Source of the DNA: Siphonobacter curvatus
GTDB taxonomy: Bacteria > Bacteroidota > Bacteroidia > Cytophagales > Spirosomataceae
Length of the DNA stretch: 64,000 nucleotides
NCBI RefSeq assembly: GCF_002943425.1
Contig: NZ_PTRA01000001.1
Location: forward strand, 2,232,001 to 2,296,000
Reading direction: 5' to 3'
Each line of letters opens with the position of its first letter. Positions within the stretch are counted from its first letter, which is position 1. The notes under the pieces are model-generated. The model was not told the origin of the DNA. It searched no databases and worked only from the letters and a program-made list of their open reading frames with translations. Position numbers and translations under genes: made by a program. This document shows, piece by piece, positions 1 to 8,659 of the stretch.

Positions 1-17
1 CAATCAAGAAGATCGGT

Positions 18-54
18 CTGTAGACTGGTGACAACAGACATCACCAGTCTACAG
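18..54 (-). terminator. Hairpin after the pyrophosphohydrolase gene
   Basis: Positions 18-31 and 41-54 form a perfect 14-bp stem with a 9-nt loop, just past the stop of the leftward gene that ends at 65. The downstream strand is only moderately T-rich, so it may be a terminator or an RNA-stabilising hairpin. Confidence 0.6.
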
Positions 55-64
55 GTGAAGAGAC

Positions 65-538
65 TTATCCTTCCTGTAAAATGGATTCCAGGTCAGCCGG
101 CGAGTAATTAACGGATTTGAGCGTCTTATGATCTGATTTACGATAGACGAGCCATTTACCATTATCTTCATGATAGGCGGCCTCTGTACCATCCTTTGCC
201 AAGTAGAATTCGACGGTAGCCTGAGCTTCGGCTTCAGTAGAGCAGGCCTTGCTCATATTGGAGCGGTGTACCTCGTTGAAAAGCTCTACAAACTTCTCTC
301 CCAGACCAAATTCCAGTACCGCTCCCGAAAGCACGTACTGTAAATCACACAAAGCATCGGCTACGCCCACGAGGTCATTCGCCTCTACGGCTTCCCAAAA
401 TTCTTTGAGTTCCTCCGCTAATAAGGCGTACCGAAGTTTTGATCTTTGTTCGGAGGGGATCTGTGGATCATCTAGTACTGGAGCATGAAAAGTACGATGA
501 AATTCAGCTACTTGTTGAAGAGAATTAAGTTGATCCAT
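65..538 (-). CDS. MazG/PRA-PH-type nucleotide pyrophosphohydrolase
   Basis: This 157-residue protein resembles the all-alpha NTP pyrophosphatases of the phosphoribosyl-ATP pyrophosphohydrolase-like group (DR2231 type). These enzymes hydrolyse (d)NTPs or related nucleotides to monophosphates and pyrophosphate and are thought to clean the nucleotide pool. The metal-binding pattern is visible: an EELKEFWEA helix near residue 42 and a DALCDLQYV helix near residue 62. The N-terminal segment (VAEFHRTF) is also typical, which supports the annotated start. The C-terminal 45 residues are more variable. The gene stands alone and leftward, followed by a strong hairpin. The substrate cannot be told from sequence. 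Confidence 0.8.
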   Translation of the reverse strand: MDQLNSLQQVAEFHRTFHAPVLDDPQIPSEQRSKLRYALLAEELKEFWEAVEANDLVGVADALCDLQYVLSGAVLEFGLGEKFVELFNEVHRSNMSKACSTEAEAQATVEFYLAKDGTEAAYHEDNGKWLVYRKSDHKTLKSVNYSPADLESILQEG

Positions 539-695
539 GTTGTATAATAACCTACTTTATGTTTAATAAGCGTTTTATTAAGAGGAAGCAGAGCCTTTAT
601 TTACTGATCAAATGTCCTGCTTGATGCATCAAATATACGCTTCCCTCCCGCCCTTTTCCCAGCTTTCCTCACCCTCAGCTTTGTAAGCCTACCCC

Positions 696-756
696 GTTCC
701 ACGGCATGGAGATAGCTAACTTATTAGCTATTAACGAGTTACGATTCACGTGGAAC
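696..756. repeat. Nested inverted repeats
   Basis: GTTCCACG (696-703) pairs with CGTGGAAC (749-756), and inside lies a second perfect pair, TAGCTAA (713-719) with TTAGCTA (724-730). The RNA or cruciform would be a two-step stem. No poly-T tract follows on either strand, so it is not a standard terminator. Confidence 0.4.
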
Positions 757-1472
757 AGTTATTTTTTTGCAATAAGTAATGCATTGATAAATAGGCATTT
801 ACATAGAGGTCCCTCAATGATCCCTGTATTATTTTAATAGCCCTTGGAAAGTCTGTTTATACCTTTATCCATTGATTGTAAGCCCAATGGATTTGAACTA
901 TATCTCACTATAGGCCTAGCGTTTTGATGATTGAAACGGATCTCATGCAGATGTAACGGCCTACTGTATTAATATTTTTCTTTTATCAAGAGAAGATTTA
1001 GTGCGTACGGGTTAGCTATGAAAAGAGCCTCGTTTTTGTCCATCTAATTTCAGGAATTTTTTCCAGAACGCACGCTGTGTGCTATGACCCCTTTATATAG
1101 GATCGTTCGTAGCTCTACCAAGCTATGGCTGGTGATTAATAAGATCAATCCAGCGTGACAAATAAGTGCAAATTATCTGATGAATAACCTATGATTAGAC
1201 AGATGTCATAAGCCAGCTGTTCGATTCTTATACAAAAATGAATGAACTCGTGTAGGTTATTACTCGTGTTGCCATTCATCATCAGGCAATCATACTTTAG
1301 CCCTTTAAAGGCGTCACCTTATGAAGTTAACTACACATGGAGTCTGAGTCCAGTAACCCGGCACGAGAGACCTTCTAGGAAAAGTAGTGACCGAGCTCAT
1401 CAAGCAGCTAGTATCTCCAATCCACTCGCTTCGCTATTCAGAATCGTAAAATTTCATAAACGAACCTATATT

Positions 1473-1505
1473 AAATGAATATTCATTTTTTAATGAACAT
1501 TCACT
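1473..1505. promoter_or_regulatory. Two tandem operator-like palindromes
   Basis: AAATGAATATTCATTT (1473-1488) is a perfect palindrome. A related copy, AATGAACATTCACT (1492-1505), follows with its centre 18 bp away. The shape suits a dimeric TetR- or MarR-type repressor. The regulator and the controlled gene are not apparent here. The sites lie just beyond the 3' end of the XRE gene. Confidence 0.4.
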
Positions 1506-1533
1506 AATAGATAGTTAAACAGTCCGGACTTAC

Positions 1534-1944
1534 CTACATAATTTCCTGCCAGGTCTGATCAGAATAAAATACAATCATTTTGACGACATGTTTAGCATCA
1601 AAGGCATGATTATCGTCTACGCGAGAATGAGCTAGATCCGGCTTGCCTACGAATGCATTTCGTTTAGCGGATTCTGGAAGCTTTGCTGCGGCCGGAAATT
1701 CAGTAATAAAGGAAGCGGGCGTTTGGGCGATAGTTCGTTGTTCCGCCGAATCATCGCAAAGCCATTCATACGTAATTTCAGGATACTGCTTGACAACCTT
1801 TCGAGCAATATCCATACTGAGCCGGTTACGCTCAGAAAGAATATGAGAAATACTAGATCGGGGAATTCCGATCGTATCAGCAAATTGAGCAGCGGTTAAA
1901 TTTTTGGATTCCAGTAGATGAAGGATCTTCTCTTTGTCAGTCAT
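1534..1944 (-). CDS. XRE-family helix-turn-helix regulator
   Basis: This 136-residue protein has an N-terminal Cro/CI-type helix-turn-helix in about residues 4-60. The recognition region reads TAAQFADTIGIPRSSISHIL, followed by the usual RKVVKQYPEITYEWL segment. The rest (about 65-136) is not recognised and may be a dimerisation or ligand region. The gene stands alone, leftward. The DNA before its start is AT-rich and full of short repeats that could be its own operators. The lack of a partner gene suggests either an orphan regulator or a remnant of a larger module. The DNA-binding role is secure and the targets are unknown. Confidence 0.85.
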   Translation of the reverse strand: MTDKEKILHLLESKNLTAAQFADTIGIPRSSISHILSERNRLSMDIARKVVKQYPEITYEWLCDDSAEQRTIAQTPASFITEFPAAAKLPESAKRNAFVGKPDLAHSRVDDNHAFDAKHVVKMIVFYSDQTWQEIM

Positions 1945-1952
1945 AAGAGTAA

Positions 1953-2150
1953 CAATTGTGACTTATTACTGGATCAAAGGTATTTTACTTTTGTGAATTA
2001 TCCAAATTACAATATAAACAGTTGTGAATTCATAAATGTAAATACATAGAAACTAATGTAAATTTACTTTTGTGCACAATTTCAATACTACAACTGATTG
2101 ATTATCAATGTGATTTATTAATGTAAATAAGTTGATTTATAAATGTAACA
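1953..2150. promoter_or_regulatory. Repeat-rich promoter region of the XRE gene
   Basis: ATGTAAAT or a near copy occurs at 2036, 2056, 2121 and 2143. The inner spacings are close to two helical turns (20 and 22 bp). A second motif, TTGTG(AATT), recurs near 1955, 1990, 2022 and 2070; the last forms the palindrome TTGTGCACAA (2070-2079). Two TACTTTTG boxes face right but lead to no gene. I infer autoregulatory operators for the XRE protein. Confidence 0.45.
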
Positions 2151-2173
2151 CAATTGTAGGAGGAGTAGCTTAA

Positions 2174-2200
2174 TAAAAAAGGAGGGCATCTACCCTCCTC
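2174..2200 (-). terminator. dapD terminator
   Basis: GGAGGG (2181-2186) pairs with CCCTCC (2193-2198). On the leftward strand the hairpin is followed by TTTTTTATT, a classic intrinsic terminator for dapD. Confidence 0.8.
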
Positions 2201-2228
2201 TATTCATTCATTATATATAACGCGATAC

Positions 2229-3047
2229 TTATACCGCTACGTTGTTTTCGCGTAAAGCCTGATTGAGGGATGTTTTCAGATCCGTACTTTCTTTACGTTT
2301 GCCAATAATGAGTGCACACGGAACTTGGTATTCGCCCGCTGGGAATTGTTTGGTATAACTACCTGGAATGACGACCGAGTTTTCAGGAACTCTTCCGATG
2401 TATTCAACCGGTGATTGGCCTGTAACGTCAATGATTTTCGAGCTACCAGTAATCACCACACCAGCTCCTAATACGGCTTTTTTACCGATATGAGCCCCTT
2501 CTACTACAATACAACGGGAACCAATGAATGCTCCGTCCTCAATAATTACCGGTGCTGCTTGGGGGGGTTCGAGTACGCCTCCGATGCCAACACCTCCGCT
2601 TAAGTGCACGTCTTTTCCGATCTGAGCACAGCTACCAACCGTAGCCCAAGTGTCGACCATCGTACCACTATCTACATAGGCACCAATATTAATATAGGAA
2701 GGCATTAAGATAACACCTTTAGAAATGTAAGAACCGTAACGAGCAACCGCGGGCGGTACCACCCGTACACCCAGTTGATCGTAGCCAGTTTTCAATTTCA
2801 TCTTATCGTGATACTGGAAGATGCCCACTTCCTGTACTTGCATCGATTGAAGAGGGAAATATAAGACGATTGCCTTTTTTACCCATTCGTTAACTTGCCA
2901 CTCTCCGTTAGCAAGGGGTTGTGCTACCCGAAGCGTACCTTTGTCGACTAGATCTACGACTTGTTGAATGGCTTCTTTAGCTGAAGCTGTACTAAGCAAT
3001 TGACGATCGTCCCAGATTTGTTCGATCGTAGTTTGTAATTCATTCAT
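2229..3047 (-). CDS. dapD: 2,3,4,5-Tetrahydropyridine-2,6-dicarboxylate N-succinyltransferase
   Basis: DapD transfers the succinyl group of succinyl-CoA to tetrahydrodipicolinate in the succinylase branch of lysine and meso-diaminopimelate synthesis, so it feeds both protein and peptidoglycan. The 272-residue length is typical of the family. The N-terminal helical domain is followed from about residue 100 by a left-handed beta helix of hexapeptide repeats (GVILMPSYINIGAYV, VIIEDGAFIGSRCIVVEG). The conserved SGGVGIGGVLEPPQA segment, part of the active site, is intact. The gene is monocistronic with its own terminator. No other dap gene is in the window. Confidence 0.97.
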   Translation of the reverse strand: MNELQTTIEQIWDDRQLLSTASAKEAIQQVVDLVDKGTLRVAQPLANGEWQVNEWVKKAIVLYFPLQSMQVQEVGIFQYHDKMKLKTGYDQLGVRVVPPAVARYGSYISKGVILMPSYINIGAYVDSGTMVDTWATVGSCAQIGKDVHLSGGVGIGGVLEPPQAAPVIIEDGAFIGSRCIVVEGAHIGKKAVLGAGVVITGSSKIIDVTGQSPVEYIGRVPENSVVIPGSYTKQFPAGEYQVPCALIIGKRKESTDLKTSLNQALRENNVAV

Positions 3048-4831
<1,784 letters not shown>

Positions 4832-4856
4832 TTACTGATAGCATTCGGTTTATAAT

Positions 4857-4891
4857 AAAAAACCCTACGTCTTCCGACGTAGGGTTTTTTA
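4857..4891. terminator. Bidirectional terminator between gapA and folC
   Basis: AAACCCTACGT (4860-4870) pairs with ACGTAGGGTTT, flanked by A-rich and T-rich tracts on the two sides. It can end both gapA (rightward) and folC (leftward). Confidence 0.85.
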
Positions 4892-6178
4892 TTATAATTC
4901 ATTAAGATCTGCTACCACAAACGTACTTCCGCCCACCACAATTAAGTCCCTAACCTCTGCCTGAGCACGAACGTAGGCCAATGCTTCATTTACATCAGGT
5001 ATGGTCTCTCCACTTAAACCGTACTTAGCGGCTAATTTCTTCAATGCTTCCGCTGGCAAAGCCCGAGGCGTTGAGGCCTGACAGAATACGTATCGGGCCT
5101 GCGTTGGATATAAGGGAAGAATTTTTGACAAGTCTTTATCTGCTACAAAACCCAGTACAAACCATAAATGCTGATAATTGATGGAAGCAATCGTTTTGAA
5201 CACTTCCCGAATACCCGGTTCATTATGCCCCGTATCCGCATAAGTTAAGGGCTGTGTAGAGAGCTGCTGCCAGCGTCCTTTCAATCCCGTTAAGGACACT
5301 ACCTGTGCTAAGGCTCTCCGCGTATGTTCCTGGGTGATCTCATAGCCCAATTGAGTCAGTACACGCGTCGTTTCCAATACTCCCAAAACATTCTTAGCCT
5401 GGTAACTTCCCAAGAGATCCAGTTCTATAGTTTGAATCGCTTCCATTGATTCAATGGTAAGCACTTTCTTGCCTGCCTTTATTACTTCTGTTTGTACGGT
5501 ATAGAGGTCCGAAGCGAACGTCAGAGGAGCCCCCAAAACATCGGCCTTGGCATGGAATACTTCGTTTGTTTCGGGTTGTCGTTCACTAATGACAACGGGT
5601 ACCCCAGCCTTCATAATACCCGCTTTCTCGGCGGCAATTTTAGGTAGGGTATCTCCCAAAACGTCGGCATGGTCCCAGCCAATATTCGTAATTAAGGCTA
5701 CCTCCGGTACGATTACATTCGTAGAATCCAGTCGCCCCCCCATGCCTACTTCAATTACTGCAATGTCTACTTCCTGTCGGGCAAATTCGTAAAAGGCTAA
5801 AGCAACACTTAATTCAAAGAAGGATGGCGTGACCGATTGAATAAACATTCGGTTCTCCTCCACAAAAGCAACCACTCGCTCGGGGTCAATAGCCACGCCA
5901 TTAATCTTGAACCGTTCGGTGTAGTCTTTTAAATGGGGCGAAGTATACAACCCCGTTTTATAACCCGCTTCCTGCAAAATGGCCGAAAGCATGTGAGAGG
6001 AACTCCCCTTTCCATTGGTCCCCGCCACGTGAATAGTCTTAAACTTCCGATGGGGGTTCCCTAAATGTTCCAGTAAGATTTCGGTTGTAAGCAGGCCGGG
6101 TTTATACGCCTGCTTACCTGCCAAGTGAAAGACGGGCAACTGCTGATACAGATACGCGAGGGTTTCCTGATAAGTCAT
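4892..6178 (-). CDS. folC: Folylpolyglutamate synthase / dihydrofolate synthase
   Basis: FolC adds glutamate to dihydropteroate and then to reduced folates, which keeps folates in the cell and active. The 428-residue length is usual. The Mur-ligase-type ATP-binding loop is seen as HVAGTNGKGSSSHML near residue 50, followed by the omega-loop motif GLYTSPHL. EVGMGGRLDSTNV and ITNIGWDH are the conserved central motifs, and a typical C-terminal ligase domain with TGHNEPG follows. It lies just downstream of the TonB-like gene on the same strand. A terminator hairpin sits immediately before the start codon, so the mRNA 5' end is unusual. Confidence 0.95.
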   Translation of the reverse strand: MTYQETLAYLYQQLPVFHLAGKQAYKPGLLTTEILLEHLGNPHRKFKTIHVAGTNGKGSSSHMLSAILQEAGYKTGLYTSPHLKDYTERFKINGVAIDPERVVAFVEENRMFIQSVTPSFFELSVALAFYEFARQEVDIAVIEVGMGGRLDSTNVIVPEVALITNIGWDHADVLGDTLPKIAAEKAGIMKAGVPVVISERQPETNEVFHAKADVLGAPLTFASDLYTVQTEVIKAGKKVLTIESMEAIQTIELDLLGSYQAKNVLGVLETTRVLTQLGYEITQEHTRRALAQVVSLTGLKGRWQQLSTQPLTYADTGHNEPGIREVFKTIASINYQHLWFVLGFVADKDLSKILPLYPTQARYVFCQASTPRALPAEALKKLAAKYGLSGETIPDVNEALAYVRAQAEVRDLIVVGGSTFVVADLNEL

Positions 6179-6183
6179 CGCTA

Positions 6184-6213
6184 AAAAAAATGCGTACAGA
6201 CTGCACGCATTTT
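6184..6213 (-). terminator. Terminator of the TonB-like gene, abutting folC
   Basis: AAATGCGT (6188-6195) pairs with ACGCATTT (6205-6212). Leftward it is followed by an eight-base T run that ends only a few bases before the folC ATG at 6178. Confidence 0.75.
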
Positions 6214-6239
6214 ACTAGTACTATGAATGAATTGATTTT

Positions 6240-7169
6240 CTATTGTGAACGCACAACAAAGGTAATCGTTCCCGAAGACTGAGCAGCCCGACTACCCGAA
6301 GCATTCGTCGGTACAAAATCCAGGCGTTCGATTTCTCGTTCGCATTTCCGTACGTCGGCCGGACTAAGCGTGCTTTCCACGACCGATTTTGAAATCAGGT
6401 TCCCGTTTTCATCAATTTTGATACGGAAGACTACTTTTCCATCCGAAGTCAGCCCCTGCGGACTCGGGCGACGGCTCCAGGTCCAACCCGTCAAACTCAG
6501 GGAGGAGCCATTGCCACCCCCGCCCCCGGTTCCTTTGCCATAGAGACCCCGGCCATCCACTTTACCGTCTGGACTGCCGTAATCGCCTACGCCTTTATTA
6601 CCCGCCGGACCATTGTTATTGCCCCCCGGATTGTCACTTGTCCCATTCGTGCCGTTTGATTTCGCTTTCCCGTACAATCCCTTCGTATCCACTTTAGGTT
6701 GTTCGACGGGTTTTTCAGCGGGTTTGGCGGGAGCACTTACTTTCGTTTCTACGGGCTTTGTTTCTTTCGGTTCGGGCTTGGGTGCCACCTTTACCGGACT
6801 TTCCGTCTTAGCCGTCTTTAAGGGGGCTTCCGGAGCTTTTACCACGGGTTTCTTAACGGGTACGACCTCCTTTACTTCGGGTTTGCGTACCGTACGTTCT
6901 TCACGTACCTCTTCCTTGGCTGGCTTTGATTCTTCCCGATTGGGTAGACGACTGGGTTTATTGTGCGTTTGAATATCACCACTGCCCAGTACCCCGTTAC
7001 CCAGGTTCGCCAGCTCAATGCCGACCATCGGTTCGGGTGGAGGCGTCAATTTCCACATCCCCACGAACCATAACAGCAAAAACAAAAGAACGTAAATGAC
7101 CGTCGTGACTCCCAGAGCCACCGAGCGATTCTTCCGTTCTTCCTGTTCGATTTGAGCCGTTGTATTCAT
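6240..7169 (-). CDS. Energy-transducer TonB-like protein
   Basis: This 309-residue protein has a single N-terminal membrane segment at about residues 16-40 (SVALGVTTVIYVLLFLLLW). A long Pro/Lys/Val-rich periplasmic linker (about 70-165) and a Gly/Asn-rich stretch follow. The C-terminal domain (about 235-309, VVFRIKIDENGNLISKSVVE) has the TonB C-terminal look. TonB proteins pass proton-motive-force energy from ExbB/ExbD to outer-membrane receptors. No exbB or exbD is nearby, so it may share a distant motor. It is leftward and ends at a good hairpin. The family is well supported and the receptor partner is unknown. Confidence 0.8.
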   Translation of the reverse strand: MNTTAQIEQEERKNRSVALGVTTVIYVLLFLLLWFVGMWKLTPPPEPMVGIELANLGNGVLGSGDIQTHNKPSRLPNREESKPAKEEVREERTVRKPEVKEVVPVKKPVVKAPEAPLKTAKTESPVKVAPKPEPKETKPVETKVSAPAKPAEKPVEQPKVDTKGLYGKAKSNGTNGTSDNPGGNNNGPAGNKGVGDYGSPDGKVDGRGLYGKGTGGGGGNGSSLSLTGWTWSRRPSPQGLTSDGKVVFRIKIDENGNLISKSVVESTLSPADVRKCEREIERLDFVPTNASGSRAAQSSGTITFVVRSQ

Positions 7170-7241
7170 ACCGATTCAACTATTTTTTTAAGAACGCGAA
7201 TTTGATCAAAATGTTACAGACCTGTATCGTATACCAACAAA

Positions 7242-7267
7242 AAACCAAACCCGACAGAGTTTGGTTT
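7242..7267 (-). terminator. Terminator of the HU-CCDC81/SPOR gene
   Basis: AAACCAAAC (7242-7250) pairs with GTTTGGTTT (7259-7267). A T-rich tract follows on the leftward strand. Confidence 0.75.
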
Positions 7268-7291
7268 TTTTATTGTATCAATTTTCGAGGC

Positions 7292-8386
7292 TTAATCAAC
7301 CAAGGATTTCAGAATCCAGAGATTATTATGAAAATGACTTCCCACTTTTTGAGCCATTTCCTGAGCCGCCGCCGCCGTGGGTAACTGTTCCCCAATGACT
7401 ACTTTCACTAGACCTTTCCTGGGACGGAACATTTGAACCCGGAATCCATCTGCTTCAAGTTGTTTCTTCATCACGGTCGCTGACTTTACCCCACCAAAGC
7501 TTCCGGTTACAATGTAATAGCCTTTGGCAACGTCCGCTCCATCGAGTGTTTTCACCCGGGAAGGGACTACCAAAAACTTCCTTGTATTTTTCTTCTCTAC
7601 TTTAACTTCTTCTTCTTCAACTTTTTCAACCGTAGCTACTAAGGGTTGAGGCTTCACCAACGGTTGAGCTACCGTAATCGCTTGGGCCGGTTGCTTGGGT
7701 AGTACTACCGCTACGCTAGCGGGTTTCTTCGCATTCAGCCAAGAGAAATCAAGGGCCGATACGGGGTTCATACTACTCAGTGTCGTTTTATTCTGACCCG
7801 TCACCCAGGCCCCTACTAGCGTCACCGCAATCAATACAACCGCAGCAGCAGCCCAACGGCTCAATCGCTTCACGGGCGTAATGCTTTCTGCGACTGGTGC
7901 GGGTAATTCCTCTACTTCGGGCTCCAGAATAACGGGAGTAACCGATGGAGCTATTACGGATTTGATCGGCCGCTTGTACGCCGGTGTAAATTCGCAGAAT
8001 CCAAAGCTTTCCCCGTGAAAATTGATCTTTCCCGCGGGTTCAAATACCAGCTTACCTTCCACATTCTGGGTAAACACCCCCAGCTGATCAAATTGATACT
8101 GCTCTTGCTGGCGAATCTGCGAACGTACTTGATCCACGAATGCCCGCACTTTTACCTTGACCTCTTCCCGCGACCGATTTTCAACAGTGGCTACATAATT
8201 GGTCAGCAAACCATCATCGAACTGCAACATTTCGTTGAACACGAGTCGTTTCCGCGGTGGTAAGATTGAACCGCTGGGTAAAAACGTGGCAGAATCAAAA
8301 TTGCCGATAAAGCCCCCGAATTCCGGGATAACGACGCAATCTTGTTCGAAAAGCAGTTTTTTGACGTGTTCAGGAATAGTAGCCAT
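7292..8386 (-). CDS. HU-CCDC81 and SPOR domain membrane protein
   Basis: About 364 residues from the ATG at 8386. I prefer that start to one 17 codons upstream because the domain begins directly at ATIPEHVKKLLFEQDCVVIPEFGGFIGN. Residues about 1-125 match the two-part prokaryotic HU-CCDC81 region found in Bacteroidota. A basic/acidic linker, one membrane segment (WAAAAVVLIAVTLVGAWV, about 195) and a C-terminal SPOR domain (about 290-364, GYYIVTGSFGG...) follow. SPOR domains bind denuded septal peptidoglycan, so a role linking an intracellular domain to the cell wall or division site is likely by family, not shown here. Confidence 0.85.
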   Translation of the reverse strand: MATIPEHVKKLLFEQDCVVIPEFGGFIGNFDSATFLPSGSILPPRKRLVFNEMLQFDDGLLTNYVATVENRSREEVKVKVRAFVDQVRSQIRQQEQYQFDQLGVFTQNVEGKLVFEPAGKINFHGESFGFCEFTPAYKRPIKSVIAPSVTPVILEPEVEELPAPVAESITPVKRLSRWAAAAVVLIAVTLVGAWVTGQNKTTLSSMNPVSALDFSWLNAKKPASVAVVLPKQPAQAITVAQPLVKPQPLVATVEKVEEEEVKVEKKNTRKFLVVPSRVKTLDGADVAKGYYIVTGSFGGVKSATVMKKQLEADGFRVQMFRPRKGLVKVVIGEQLPTAAAAQEMAQKVGSHFHNNLWILKSLVD

Positions 8387-8600
8387 GCGATTATAAGAGG
8401 TTGAAACCGTGAATAGCTGATTTTGAAAGGACTGCACTTACGCTGGTCATTTCAAGGTTTAAAGGTAGGCTACACCACAACAAAAATCAAACGGCACTTT
8501 TGAAATAATTTCCCTTGCGGGCTCGTAGGGGCCGTTTTTCCTCCACTAACCATTGAAGTAATTCGGGCTAATAGTCCGTATGGTCAGTGGGTTACAAAAA

Positions 8601-8623
8601 AAGTCCGCTCAATGAGCGGACTT
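8601..8623 (-). terminator. Terminator of the barrel/TPR operon
   Basis: AAGTCCGCTC (8601-8610) pairs with GAGCGGACTT (8614-8623). A-rich DNA on both sides gives a T run in either direction. It follows the leftward operon that ends at 8660. Confidence 0.8.
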
Positions 8624-8659
8624 AAAAAATTTATAAAAAATAAATGGGTTTATTTTTCA

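Larger units (their letters stand above)
539..1533. other. Gene-poor interval of about 1 kb
   Basis: No convincing gene is visible on either strand. One rightward ORF (1242-1478) has low-complexity composition and no recognisable family, and I do not call it. The interval holds nested inverted repeats (696-756) and two operator-like palindromes (1473-1505). It may be what remains after loss of a gene. Confidence 0.5.

Noticed and set aside
1242-1478. Rightward ORF of 78 residues
   Set aside because: No family, odd composition, and its end runs into the palindromic region; it looks like a chance frame.
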